Shown here: positions 27,191 to 37,325 of the stretch, piece after piece
How positions within the stretch are numbered: the stretch's first letter is position 1
Layout: each line of letters opens with the position of its first letter
Assembly: GCA_016124615.1 (NCBI GenBank)
Contig: WGNF01000008.1
Span: 62,001-126,000, forward strand
Length of the DNA: 64,000 nucleotides
Reading direction: 5' to 3'
DNA from: Paracoccaceae bacterium
GTDB taxonomy: Bacteria; Pseudomonadota; Alphaproteobacteria; Rhodobacterales; Rhodobacteraceae
Position numbers and translations under genes: made by a program
Notes under the pieces: model-generated
Databases searched by the model: none
What the model saw: only the letters and a program-made list of their open reading frames with translations
Told to the model about the DNA's origin: nothing

Positions 27191-28159
27191 ATGCTCAAGC
27201 TCATCACACCGCTGATGCAGATCGTCGACGTGCCGATGCGCGCCTTGCAGCGCCTGCTTGGCCCGCGTCGGCTGGCTTGGGCGTTCCTCGCCCCGAACCT
27301 GATCCTGTTCGGCCTTTTCGCCTTCCTGCCCGTGCTGGTGAACATCGCCTATGCGCTGACCGGCAGCGATCAGATCCTGCTGCGCGACCGCCCCTTTGTC
27401 GGCGTGCGCAACTTCACCGACCTCAGCCAATGCGCCAGCTACCTTGACGCCAACAGCTGCAAGATCGACGTGTTCTGGCGTGCGGTACACAACACCGCCT
27501 GGTTCATCGTGTTGCAGGTCGGCTTCATGGTCGGCTTCTCGCTGCTGACCGCGCTGATCCTGAACCGCAAGATCGTGGCGCGCGGCTTCTTTCGGGCGGT
27601 GTTCTTCTTTCCGGTGCTGCTGTCGCCGGTGGTGGTGGCGCTGATCTGGAAATGGATATTGCAGGATCAGGGCGCCCTGAACGCGGTGCTGGAACATTTC
27701 GGCTACCCGACGGTGAACTGGCTGCTGAACCCCTCCTGGGCCTTCGGCTGGGCGGTGTTCCTGTCCTGCTGGGCGCATATGGGGTTCTACACGTTGATCC
27801 TGCTGGCGGGCCTGCAAGCGATCCCGCGCGATGTCTATGAGGCGGCGCAGATGGATGCCGCCTCGCCCTGGCGCGTGTTCCATCGCATCACCCTGCCCTT
27901 GCTGATGCCGACGATGGTCGTCGTGCTGGTGCTGGCGCTGATCAAGGGCGTGCAGACCTTCGACGAGGTCTATGCCTTCACCGGCGGCGGCCCCGGCTCG
28001 GCCACCACGCTGGTGATCCAGTATATCTACCAGACCGGGTTTGCCGGTGCCCCTCGCCTCTTCGGCCTCGCCTCGGCCGCCTCGATCATGGTGGCGCTGG
28101 TGCTGGTGGTGCTGACCGCGGTGCAGCTCTGGATCACGCGGAGGAATGCCAATGGCTAA
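27191..28159 (+). CDS. sugar ABC transporter permease
   Basis: A 322-residue inner-membrane permease of the MalF/UgpA type with six predicted helices and the EAA loop DVYEAAQMDAASPWRVFHRI, which contacts the ATPase. GAGGAGAGG lies before the ATG at 27191. Its stop overlaps the next permease start. It pairs with that gene to form the channel. Confidence 0.93.
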   Translation: MLKLITPLMQIVDVPMRALQRLLGPRRLAWAFLAPNLILFGLFAFLPVLVNIAYALTGSDQILLRDRPFVGVRNFTDLSQCASYLDANSCKIDVFWRAVHNTAWFIVLQVGFMVGFSLLTALILNRKIVARGFFRAVFFFPVLLSPVVVALIWKWILQDQGALNAVLEHFGYPTVNWLLNPSWAFGWAVFLSCWAHMGFYTLILLAGLQAIPRDVYEAAQMDAASPWRVFHRITLPLLMPTMVVVLVLALIKGVQTFDEVYAFTGGGPGSATTLVIQYIYQTGFAGAPRLFGLASAASIMVALVLVVLTAVQLWITRRNANG

Positions 28160-29195
28160 TTTCATCACCCGCACCCGCGGCCGCCAGCGCCTGCACTGGA
28201 CCGACTGGGCCAGCTATGCCTACCTCGGCTTCGGCGTGCTGCTGATGTTCGGGCCGGTGCTCTGGCTCGTGCTGTCCTCGTTCAAGACCGAAACCGAGTT
28301 GCAGCACTACCCGCCGCGCCTGCTGCCCTATGTGCAGCAAACCGTGACGCTGCCGGGATACGACGATCCGCTGCTGGTGTTCCATGTCACGCAGGGCCCG
28401 CTGGCCGGGCAGGACGTGGCACAGGTGCGCCGGATCGGCCTTGTCAGCCAGATGGTGCGGCCCGACGATCCCACGACCATCGTCAAGGTGCCGATCGCCG
28501 ACCGCGAGCCGGTCGAGCATGTGGCGCTGGCCACCTCGAACTACCAAAAGCTGTTCCAGCGCTTCAATTTCCTGCGGTTCCTCTGGAACTCGACCTTCAT
28601 CACCGTGGTCGCCACCGCGATCACCCTGCTGGTGAACTCGATGGCCGCCTTCGCGCTGTCGAAATACGAATTCCGCGGCCGCGGCACGGTGATGGCGATG
28701 GTGATCGGCACGCTGATGATTCCGCAAACCGTGGTGCTGGTGCCGCTGTTCCTGATCACCCGCGACTTCGGGCTGATCAACACGCTCTGGGGCGTCATCA
28801 TCCCCGGTGCGGCCACCCCCACCGGCGTGTTCCTGCTGCGGCAATACATGCTGACCATCCCGGATGAGATCCTCGATGCCGCCCGCATGGACAATGCCAG
28901 CGAGTGGAAAATCTACTGGCGCATCATCCTGCCGCTGTCCGCCCCGGCGATTGCGGTGCTGGCGATCCTGTCGATCATGTGGCGCTGGAACGATTTCCTC
29001 TGGCCGCTGATCGCGCTGTCGCAAACCGAAAACTTCACCCTGCAACTGGCGCTGAACTCGTTCCGGGGCGAGTTCACCACCGACTGGGCCAGCCTTCTGG
29101 CGATGACCGTGCTGACACTGGTGCCGGTCGTGGCGGTGTTCGCCTTCCTGCAGAAATACATCGCCACCGGCATCGCCTCCACCGGCGGCAAATAA
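28152..29195 (+). CDS. sugar ABC transporter permease with enlarged periplasmic loop
   Basis: A ~347-residue MalG/UgpE-type permease with EAA loop DAARMDNASEWKIYWRI. Compared with the usual ~275-300 residues it carries an extra ~70-residue segment after the first helix (YPPRLLPYVQQTVTLPGY onward), probably facing the periplasm. The ATG at 28152 is preferred to the one six bases earlier because of its spacing from GGAGG. It overlaps the upstream permease by 8 bp. Confidence 0.9.
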   Translation: MANFITRTRGRQRLHWTDWASYAYLGFGVLLMFGPVLWLVLSSFKTETELQHYPPRLLPYVQQTVTLPGYDDPLLVFHVTQGPLAGQDVAQVRRIGLVSQMVRPDDPTTIVKVPIADREPVEHVALATSNYQKLFQRFNFLRFLWNSTFITVVATAITLLVNSMAAFALSKYEFRGRGTVMAMVIGTLMIPQTVVLVPLFLITRDFGLINTLWGVIIPGAATPTGVFLLRQYMLTIPDEILDAARMDNASEWKIYWRIILPLSAPAIAVLAILSIMWRWNDFLWPLIALSQTENFTLQLALNSFRGEFTTDWASLLAMTVLTLVPVVAVFAFLQKYIATGIASTGGK

Positions 29196-29206
29196 GGAGA
29201 CCTCGC

Positions 29207-30285
<1,079 letters not shown>

Positions 30286-30289
<4 letters not shown>

Positions 30290-31485
30290 AGCAGACCTGG
30301 CGCTGGTTCGGGCCGCACGACACCGTCAGCGTCGACGAGATGTTGCAGGCGGGGGTGCAGGGCGTGGTCAGCGCGCTGCATCACCTCTCGCCCGGAACCG
30401 TCTGGCCTGTCGAGGAAATCCGCAAGCGGCAGCAGCAGATCGCCAGCCGCGCCGATGGCACGCCCTCGGGCCTCGGCTGGGATGTGGTGGAAAGCCTCGT
30501 GGTATCCGAGACGGTCAAGACCAAGGGCGCCGCCTACGCTGACCACATCGCGGCGTGGAAGACCTCGCTGGAAAACCTCGCCGCCTGCGGCATCGCGACG
30601 GTCTGCTACAACTTCATGCCGGTACTCGACTGGACCCGCACCCGGCTGCGCGCGCCGATGCCGCACGGCGGCACCGCGATGCTGTTCGACCTTGTCGATT
30701 TCGCCGCCTTCGACATCCACCTGCTCGCGCGGGCCCAAGCCGCCGAGGACCACGGCCCCGAGATTGCCGCGGCCGCCGGTGCCCGCTTCGCCGCGATGGA
30801 CGATGCCGCCCGCCGCGCCCTGCGCGACAATATCGTCGCCGGTCTTCCCGGCGCCAACGATAGCTGGACGCTCGACCAGATCCGCGCGCTTCTGGCCACC
30901 TACGCGCCGATCAGCCGCGACATGCTGGCGCAGAACCTCATCGACTTCCTGTCCGAGGTCGTGCCCACCGCCGAGCGTCTGGGCCTGCGGCTTTGCTGCC
31001 ACCCCGACGACCCGCCGTTCCCGTTGATGGGCCTGCCCCGCGTGATGTCGACCGAGGCCGACTTTGCCCACACCCTCACCGCCATCGACAGCCCGGCCAA
31101 CGGCGCCACGCTCTGCACCGGGTCGTTCGGCGTCGCCCCCGGCTTCGATGCGCCCGGCTTCGTGCAGCGCCACGGGTCGCGCATCGCCTTCGTCCACCTG
31201 CGCAACACGACCCGCATCGCGCCCGCCACCGCCACCCGCACCAGCTTCTACGAGGCCGCCCATCTCGACGGCGACACCGACATGGTGGCCACCATCCGCG
31301 CGCTGCTGGCCGAAGAGGCACGTCGCCGCGCCGCGGGCCGTGCCGACTGGCAGTTGCCGATGCGCCCCGACCACGGTCAGGACATCCTTGACGATCTGAA
31401 GCGCAAATCCATGCCCGGCTACCCGCTGATCGGGCGGATGCGGGGGCTGGCCGAGCTTCGCGGTGTCATGGCCGCGCTGGCCTGA
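30286..31485 (+). CDS. uxuA: mannonate dehydratase
   Basis: A 399-residue TIM-barrel enzyme (E. coli UxuA 394) with RWFGPHDTVSV at the start, CYNFMPVLDWTRT, LCCHPDDPP (metal ligands), FVHLRNTT and the C-terminal RPDHGQDI. It dehydrates D-mannonate to 2-keto-3-deoxygluconate, which kdgK across the control region would phosphorylate. It starts at GTG 30286 within the ATPase stop. This gene identifies the locus as hexuronate or aldonate catabolism. No uronate isomerase or canonical UxuB adjoins. Confidence 0.94.
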
Positions 31486-31526
31486 CGGCCCGCGGTTTCT
31501 TTCTGGCGGAACTACTCCACGGGGGT

Positions 31527-31547
31527 CCGGGGGTGTGAAACCCCCGG
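31527..31547. terminator. hairpin between convergent uxuA and MoaD-like gene
   Basis: CCGGGGGT and ACCCCCGG form a perfect 8-bp stem with a GTGAA loop in the 77-bp gap between two converging genes. It can serve as a bidirectional terminator. Confidence 0.65.
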
Positions 31548-31562
31548 CGCCCGGCCAGAGGC

Positions 31563-31808
31563 TCAACCGCCGGTCATGTAGGGCATCAGCACCACTTCGC
31601 TGTCCGGCCCGACCGGCGCGAACCAGGCCTCGCGATAGATCCGCCCGTCGAGCGCCATCGAAACGCCGCGCTCGATCTGGGGGCGAAGGCCGGGATAGGC
31701 CTCCGCCAGCTTGTCGAGCACCTCCTTGAAGGTACGCGCCTCCACCTCGACCTCGGCCCGGCCCTCGGTATGGGTCCGCATCGACCCCCAGAGCAGGACC
31801 TTGACCAT
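31563..31808 (-). CDS. MoaD/ThiS-family small sulfur carrier
   Basis: An 81-residue ubiquitin-like protein ending in Gly-Gly (MPYMTGG), the feature that MoaD and ThiS use to carry thiocarboxylate sulfur. It starts one base after the stop of the molybdenum-hydroxylase large subunit and is read in the same direction. It is not next to moaE. It may be a dedicated sulfur carrier for the cofactor (sulfido ligand or pterin dithiolene) of this enzyme. The family is clear; the role is inferred. Confidence 0.8.
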   Translation of the reverse strand: MVKVLLWGSMRTHTEGRAEVEVEARTFKEVLDKLAEAYPGLRPQIERGVSMALDGRIYREAWFAPVGPDSEVVLMPYMTGG

Positions 31809-31809
31809 G

Positions 31810-34065
31810 CTAGGCCCGCGCGGCCCGGATCGTCTTCAGGATGCGCGGCGGCGACATCGGCAGTTCCTGCATCCGCACACCGATCGCCCGCGACACCGCG
31901 TTGGAAATCGCGGCCAGCGGCGGCACGATCGGCGTTTCGCCGACCCCGCGCACGCCGTAGGGGTGGCCGGGGTTCGGAATCTCCAGGATCACCGTGTCGA
32001 TCGGCGGCAGGTCCGAGGCGACCGGCACGCGGTAGTCAAGAAAGCCCGCGTTCTGCAACCGGCCGTCACGCCCGTAGATATATTCCTCGTTCAGCGCCCA
32101 GCCGATGCCCTGCACGGCGCCGCCCTGCATCTGGCCTTCGACATAGTCGGGATGCACCGCGCGGCCCGCATCCTGAAACACTGTGTAGCGCAGAACCTTG
32201 GTGGCGCCGGTTTCGGAATCCACCTCAAGATCAACCAGATGCACGCCAAAGCTGACACCGGCGCCGTCGACGTTCACCTCATGGTGCCCGGCAATCGGCC
32301 CGCCGGTCTGGAACGACACCGCCGCAATTTCGGCCAGCGTCATCGGTGGAAACTGCCCGGCGTTCGGCCCGGCCGGATGCGCCGCGCCATCGCGCCATTC
32401 CACCGCATCCTCGTCGATGCCCCAGATCTTCGCGGCACGGCCGCACATCTTGCCGATCGCATCGCGCGCCGCCTTGATCGTGGCAAGGCCGACCGAGAAG
32501 GTCACCCGGCTGCCATCGGTCACGTCGTTGTAGCCCAGCGAGGAGGTGTCGGCGATGATGGTGCGCACCTTGTCGTACTCGATCCCCAGCTCTTCCGCCG
32601 CCATCAGGCTGATCGAGGCGCGCGACCCGCCAATGTCGGGGTTGCCCTCGGTCACGCCCACGGTGCCGTCGGTGTTCACGTTCAGGCTGACGCAGGTATT
32701 GCCGCCGAAGTTGAACCAGAACCCGCAGGACAGCCCCCGCGCCTGACCCGGCTTCAGCGGCGCGGTATAGTGCGGGTGGGCCTTTGCGGCCTCCAGCGTC
32801 GCCAGCAGACCGATATCGTCGAAGGTCGGGCCATAAGAGGATTTTGTGCCCTTGCGCGCCGCGTTCCGGATGCGCACGTCCAGCGGGTCGAGCTTGAGCG
32901 CAAGGCAAAGCTCGTCCACCACGCTTTCCACCGCATAGATCGCCTGCGGCGCGCCGGGCGCCCGGTAGGCCGCCTCTTTCGGCCGGTTTGTCAAGGCGTT
33001 CCAGCCCGTTGTTCGCACGGCCGCAAGGTCGTAGGCGGCAAAGGCCGCCTGCGCGCCCATGTCGACCGTGCCGCAGGGATAGGCGCCGCCGGAATAGCGC
33101 AGCACCGCCTCGCCCGCGGTGATACGGCCGTCTTTCGTCATGCCGATCTTCACGTCGATCGAGGTTGAAACGGTCGGCCCGGTCGCCTTGAACACCTCGT
33201 CGCGGGTCATCACCAGCTTCACCGGCTTTCCGGTCTTGCGCGACAGCGCCAGCGCCACCGGCTCGATGAACACCGTCGTCTTGCCACCGAAGCCGCCGCC
33301 GATTTCCGAGGCCGAAACCCGTAGCTGGCTCGCCTCAATCCCCAGCAGGGTGGCGCAAATGGTGCGCACGTTGAACTGGCCCTGCGTGCAGCACCACAGA
33401 TCGGCCTTGCCGTCGGCGGTCATCGAGGCAAGGCAGGCATGCGGCTCGATATAGCCCTGATGGGTCGCCGCGGTCCTGAAGCTGCGCTCGACCACCAGAT
33501 CGGCCTTGGCGAAACCGTCCGCGACGTCGCCGTGGCCGAACTCGCAGAAATGGGTCACGTTCGCGCCCATGCCGGCCGGGACGGTTTCCACCGCCCGGCC
33601 CGGCTGCACCACGGGCGCATCCGCGCGCATCGCGGCATCGACGTCGGTCACATGCGGCAGCACCTCATAGGTGACCTTGATCCGCTTCAGCGCCTCGGCC
33701 GCCACGGCCGGGCTGATCGCCGCCACCGCCGCGACCGCGTGGCCGTCGTACAACGCCTTGTCGCGGGCCATCACGTTTACCGCAATGTCGGCAAAGAACT
33801 CATCGTCCGGCAAGGCAAAATCGGCGCCGGTCACGATGCCCTTCACGCCCGGCAGCGCCGCCGCTTCCGAGGTGTCGATCGCCACGATCTTGGCATGCGG
33901 ATGCGGCGAGCGCAGGATGCGGGCGGTCAGCATCCCCGGCGCGCTGACATCGGCACCATAGAGCGCGCGGCCGGTCACCTTGTCGATGCCATCGGGGCGC
34001 GGCGGCCGGGTTCCGACCTGCTTGAATTCCCGTTTCTGATGCGAATCGAAGGCCATATCACGCAC
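31810..34065 (-). CDS. molybdenum hydroxylase, molybdopterin-binding large subunit (xanthine dehydrogenase family)
   Basis: A 751-residue protein with the family's Mo-cofactor segments GGGFGGKTTVF, AYRAPGAPQAIYAVE and the catalytic Glu motif GVGETPIVPP near the C-terminus. AYRAPG differs from the AYxCSFR loop of form I CO dehydrogenase. Length fits 4-hydroxybenzoyl-CoA reductase, aldehyde or N-heterocycle dehydrogenases. It works with the 2Fe-2S and FAD subunits upstream, whose genes overlap it. The substrate is unknown; the nearby acyl-CoA synthetase hints at an aromatic or acyl-CoA. Confidence 0.9.
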   Translation of the reverse strand: MRDMAFDSHQKREFKQVGTRPPRPDGIDKVTGRALYGADVSAPGMLTARILRSPHPHAKIVAIDTSEAAALPGVKGIVTGADFALPDDEFFADIAVNVMARDKALYDGHAVAAVAAISPAVAAEALKRIKVTYEVLPHVTDVDAAMRADAPVVQPGRAVETVPAGMGANVTHFCEFGHGDVADGFAKADLVVERSFRTAATHQGYIEPHACLASMTADGKADLWCCTQGQFNVRTICATLLGIEASQLRVSASEIGGGFGGKTTVFIEPVALALSRKTGKPVKLVMTRDEVFKATGPTVSTSIDVKIGMTKDGRITAGEAVLRYSGGAYPCGTVDMGAQAAFAAYDLAAVRTTGWNALTNRPKEAAYRAPGAPQAIYAVESVVDELCLALKLDPLDVRIRNAARKGTKSSYGPTFDDIGLLATLEAAKAHPHYTAPLKPGQARGLSCGFWFNFGGNTCVSLNVNTDGTVGVTEGNPDIGGSRASISLMAAEELGIEYDKVRTIIADTSSLGYNDVTDGSRVTFSVGLATIKAARDAIGKMCGRAAKIWGIDEDAVEWRDGAAHPAGPNAGQFPPMTLAEIAAVSFQTGGPIAGHHEVNVDGAGVSFGVHLVDLEVDSETGATKVLRYTVFQDAGRAVHPDYVEGQMQGGAVQGIGWALNEEYIYGRDGRLQNAGFLDYRVPVASDLPPIDTVILEIPNPGHPYGVRGVGETPIVPPLAAISNAVSRAIGVRMQELPMSPPRILKTIRAARA

Positions 34066-34531
34066 TCCTCATCTGGGCCGCGGCGGATTGCACCGCGCGG
34101 ACGATCTTGTCATAGCCGGTGCAGCGGCACAGGTTCCCCGCCAGCCAGTAGCGCACGTCCTCGTCGCTCGGGTCGGGGTTCTTTTCCAGCAGCGCCTTGG
34201 CGGCGACCAGAATGCCCGGCGTGCAGACCCCGCATTGCAGCGCGGCATGATCCAGGAACGCCTGTTGCAACGGGTGCAGCCTGTCGGCGCTGGCCAGCCC
34301 CTCGACGGTGCCGATCTCGGCCCCCTCGGCCTCGACCGCCAGCACGAGGCAGGAACAGACCAGCCGCCCGTTCAGCGTGACCGAGCAGGCACCGCAATCG
34401 CCGGTGCCGCAGCCTTCCTTGCTGCCGGTCAGGCCAAGGCGGCCGCGCAACGCGTCCAGCAGCGACTCTTCGGGGTTGCAGATGAAATCGACGGCGTCGC
34501 CGTTGACGGTGGTTGAAACGGAAATGCTCAT
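34058..34531 (-). CDS. molybdenum hydroxylase, [2Fe-2S] small subunit
   Basis: A 157-residue protein with a plant-type ferredoxin cluster (GCGTGDCGACSV, LVCSC) and the second helical cluster motif (QCGVCTPG, NLCRCTGY). It transfers electrons from the Mo centre to FAD. It overlaps both neighbours by a few bases (FAD subunit upstream, large subunit downstream), so the three subunits are translationally coupled. Confidence 0.95.
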   Translation of the reverse strand: MSISVSTTVNGDAVDFICNPEESLLDALRGRLGLTGSKEGCGTGDCGACSVTLNGRLVCSCLVLAVEAEGAEIGTVEGLASADRLHPLQQAFLDHAALQCGVCTPGILVAAKALLEKNPDPSDEDVRYWLAGNLCRCTGYDKIVRAVQSAAAQMRSA

Positions 34532-35391
34532 GCCTGGCCTCCGGCGCGGGTATAGGCGATGCGGGCGGCGCGCTTGGCCAGCACGCCCGCCACTTCGGTG
34601 CGGAATTCGATGGTGCCGCGTTTGTCGTCGATCGGCGAACAGGCGGCGCTGCAGGCGGCGGCGAGCTTTGCCACCGCCGCATCCTCCAGCTTGGTGCCGA
34701 CGATCGCGGCGGCGGCGGCCTCGACCAGCCGCACGGTCGGCGCCACGGCCCCCAGCGCGACGCGGGCGGCGGTGATCGTGCCGCCTTCGTCCAGCGTCAG
34801 GCTGACGGCGGCGGAGGCGACGGCAATGTCCATCTCGGTGCGCGGAATGAACCGCAGGTAGGCGTCGCCCGAGCGGGCGGGCCGCGCGGGCAGGAAGATC
34901 GAGGTGATGAACTCGCCCCGTTTCAGCGCGGTCTTGCCCGGCCCGACCGGGATCGCCTCGACCGGCACGTCGCGCGCGGCGCCCGGCCCGGCGATGCGCG
35001 CCACGGCCCCGGCGGCGACCAGCGCGGGCACGGAATCAGCGGCGGGCGAGGCGTTGCAAAGGTTGCCCGCCATCGTCGCGCGACCCTGCACCTGGGTCGA
35101 GCCGATCAGGTTCGTGGCCTCGACCACGCCCGGCCAGAGCGCGCGCACCTCGGCATCCTCGCCAAGCTGGGCGCCTGACACGGCGGCGCCGATGCGAAAG
35201 CCGCCCGCCTCGGACACGATCGACCGCAGCCCCGGCAGAGCCTTGATATCGACCACCAATTCGGGTTCGACCATGCCGGCCTTCAGCTGCACCAGCACAT
35301 CGGTGCCGCCCGCCAAAATCCGGGTCAGGCCCTTTTCGGCCGTAAGAAGACGCGCGGCCTCGGCCACCGTCTGGGGTTTTTCATAACGCAT
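34528..35391 (-). CDS. molybdenum hydroxylase, FAD-binding middle subunit
   Basis: A 287-residue CoxM/XdhB-like flavoprotein with the FAD motifs ILAGGTDVLVQLKAG and TMAGNLCNASPAADSVPALVA. It lacks the extra Cys-rich [4Fe-4S] insertion of anaerobic 4-hydroxybenzoyl-CoA reductase, which argues against that enzyme. The ATG at 35391 (MRYEKP) is preferred over longer starts because AGGAA precedes it and homologues begin so. It is first gene of the operon. Confidence 0.92.
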   Translation of the reverse strand: MRYEKPQTVAEAARLLTAEKGLTRILAGGTDVLVQLKAGMVEPELVVDIKALPGLRSIVSEAGGFRIGAAVSGAQLGEDAEVRALWPGVVEATNLIGSTQVQGRATMAGNLCNASPAADSVPALVAAGAVARIAGPGAARDVPVEAIPVGPGKTALKRGEFITSIFLPARPARSGDAYLRFIPRTEMDIAVASAAVSLTLDEGGTITAARVALGAVAPTVRLVEAAAAAIVGTKLEDAAVAKLAAACSAACSPIDDKRGTIEFRTEVAGVLAKRAARIAYTRAGGQA

Positions 35392-35432
35392 CTGGATCGG
35401 TTCCTGTCCGTGATGTCTCAGGGATCGGGCAG

Positions 35433-35462
35433 AGATTAGCGGCACCGGGTGCCGGGATGCAA
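35433..35462 (-). promoter_or_regulatory. candidate promoter with palindrome in the spacer, upstream of the Mo-hydroxylase operon
   Basis: On the minus strand TTGCAT (35462-35457) and TAATCT (35438-35433) are 18 bp apart. The spacer contains the perfect dyad CGGCACC-C-GGTGCCG (35440-35454). An operator in this position would block or, for a MerR-type protein, realign the promoter. The same dyad could instead be a short hairpin after the acyl-CoA synthetase gene. Confidence 0.4.
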
Positions 35463-35532
35463 CGCCGAACCGACACAAGGATGTCGCTCGCCGCCCGCGC
35501 GCCCCGGCCCTGCCCGCCAAAGTGGCGCAGGT

Positions 35533-37149
35533 TCAGGCGGTGCCGAAGGTCGCCCGCATCACCTTCTTGTCAAGCTTGCCGACGCTGGTCTTGGGCAGCG
35601 CCGCGACGAATTCCACCCGGTCGGGCGCCGCCCAGGCCGACAGGTGCCCCGCCTTGATCGCCCCGGCGATGGCGGCGCGCAGGCCCGCCTCGACCGTTTC
35701 GGGCGCCATGTCGGGCTTTGCGACGATGACGATGCAGGGCCGTTCGCCCCACTTGGCATCCGGCAGTCCGATCGCCGCAACCTCGGCCACGCCCGGCACC
35801 ACGCTGACGATCGTCTCCAGCTCCAGCGAGGAAATCCACTCGCCGCCCGACTTGATCACGTCCTTGATCCGGTCGGTGATGTGCAGCGTGCCGTCGTCGT
35901 CCAGATAGCCCACGTCGCCGGTGTGCAGATAGCCGCCCCGCCACAGCGCGGCGCTGCCTTCCTCGTTCTTCAGGTAGCCCTGCGTCAGCCAGGGCGCGCG
36001 CACCACCACCTCGCCGGTCGCCTTCTGGCCGCGCGGCACGTCGCGCATGTCGTGATCGACCACCCTCAGTTCCACCATCGGCATCGCCACCCCGGTTGCG
36101 GTGCGCAGGTCGACATCCTCGCCCGGCCGCGCGTTCGACATGTCTGACAGGGTCAGCAGCGGGCAGGTTTCCGACATGCCATAGCCAGAGTGGACGTCGA
36201 TCCCGCGCGCCAAGGCCGCCTGTGCCAGCCCTTTCGGCAGCGCCGAGCCGCCGATGATCACCTTCCAGCGCGACAGGTCTACATCGGCGGTGCCCGGCAC
36301 GGTCAGCAGCATGTTCAGGATCGTCGGCACGCAATGCGAGATCGTCACCTTGTGTTCGGCGATCAAGGCGAGCAGGCGGCCGGGCTCGTAGCGGCCGGGA
36401 TAGATCTGCTTCAGCCCCAGCATCGTCGCGGCGAAGGGAAAGCCCCAGCCGTGCACGTGAAAGAGCGGCGTGATCGGCATGTAGACGTCGCCGCGATGCG
36501 CCCCCGCCATCCCCGGCACCGGCCCGATCCCCGCCGCAAGGCCCATCGTGTGCAGCACGATCTGGCGGTGCGAATAGGTGACCCCCTTCGGCAACCCGGT
36601 GGTGCCGGTGGTGTAGAACAGCGTCGCCCGCGTCTGTTCGTCGAAATCCGGAAAGGCGTGATCGGGCGCAGCGGCGGCCAGCAGTGCCTCGTATTCGCCG
36701 GCGAAGGGCAGCCCGCCCGGCACCGGCCCCGGCTGGTCCTGCAACAGGATCAGCACCACCGGCCGGGTGATGCGGTCCATCACCGAGGCCAGCAGCGGCA
36801 CAAAATCCGCATGGACCAGAATCGCGTCATCCTCGGCGTGGTTGATGGTGTAGACGATCTGATCAGGCGACAGCCGCACGTTCACCGTATGCAGCGTCGC
36901 CCCGATCATCGGCACGGCAAAGAAGCATTCGAAATAGCGGTGGCTGTCCCAGTCCATCACCGCGATCACGCTGTCGCGGCCCAGCCCCAGCGCCGCGAAG
37001 GCATTGGCCGCGCGTTGCAGCCGCTGAGAAAACCCGGCGTAGCTGTAGCGCATCACGCCGGGGTAGATGATCTCTTGCGTCGCGCGGGTCGACAGGGCCG
37101 AGTGCAGCAATTGCTTCACCAGCAGCGGATAGCTGTATGCGTCGGACAT
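35533..37149 (-). CDS. AMP-forming acyl-CoA synthetase
   Basis: A 538-residue ANL-superfamily ligase with the P-loop FYTTGTTGLPKGVTYSH, GYGMSETCP, YLHTGDVGYLDDDG, IKSGGEWIS and catalytic Lys in KTSVGKLDKK. It activates a carboxylic acid (probably medium/long-chain or aryl) as the CoA thioester. The ATG at 37149 follows GGGAGGA. It is oriented like the molybdenum-hydroxylase operon 141 bp downstream and divergent from the FMN oxidoreductase. Confidence 0.92.
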   Translation of the reverse strand: MSDAYSYPLLVKQLLHSALSTRATQEIIYPGVMRYSYAGFSQRLQRAANAFAALGLGRDSVIAVMDWDSHRYFECFFAVPMIGATLHTVNVRLSPDQIVYTINHAEDDAILVHADFVPLLASVMDRITRPVVLILLQDQPGPVPGGLPFAGEYEALLAAAAPDHAFPDFDEQTRATLFYTTGTTGLPKGVTYSHRQIVLHTMGLAAGIGPVPGMAGAHRGDVYMPITPLFHVHGWGFPFAATMLGLKQIYPGRYEPGRLLALIAEHKVTISHCVPTILNMLLTVPGTADVDLSRWKVIIGGSALPKGLAQAALARGIDVHSGYGMSETCPLLTLSDMSNARPGEDVDLRTATGVAMPMVELRVVDHDMRDVPRGQKATGEVVVRAPWLTQGYLKNEEGSAALWRGGYLHTGDVGYLDDDGTLHITDRIKDVIKSGGEWISSLELETIVSVVPGVAEVAAIGLPDAKWGERPCIVIVAKPDMAPETVEAGLRAAIAGAIKAGHLSAWAAPDRVEFVAALPKTSVGKLDKKVMRATFGTA

Positions 37150-37229
37150 CCGGTTCCTCCCTCGCCCGTCGCGCTGTCCGGTGCGCGGGCCTTGCCGAAG
37201 CATGGCCAAACCCGTCGCCACGCGCAACA

Positions 37230-37263
37230 ATGTCGGCAACGCCCGGATGACATGTCGGTAACG
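37230..37263. repeat. direct repeat ATGTCGG(C/T)AACG in a divergent intergenic region
   Basis: ATGTCGGCAACG (37230-37241) and ATGTCGGTAACG (37252-37263) are 22 bp apart, two helical turns. They lie between the divergent acyl-CoA synthetase and oxidoreductase genes. They may be a regulator site; no known consensus is recognised. Confidence 0.35.
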
Positions 37264-37325
37264 GTGGCGCGCACCGGGCCCCTGCCGCAGGACACTGCGG
37301 CCAAAGCCAATCGCGGAGCCTGCCG

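Noticed and set aside
31810..35391. Operon as form I CO dehydrogenase or 4-hydroxybenzoyl-CoA reductase
   Set aside because: The large subunit has AYRAPG instead of AYxCSFR, and the FAD subunit lacks the 4Fe-4S insertion of 4-hydroxybenzoyl-CoA reductase. The general family name is safer.
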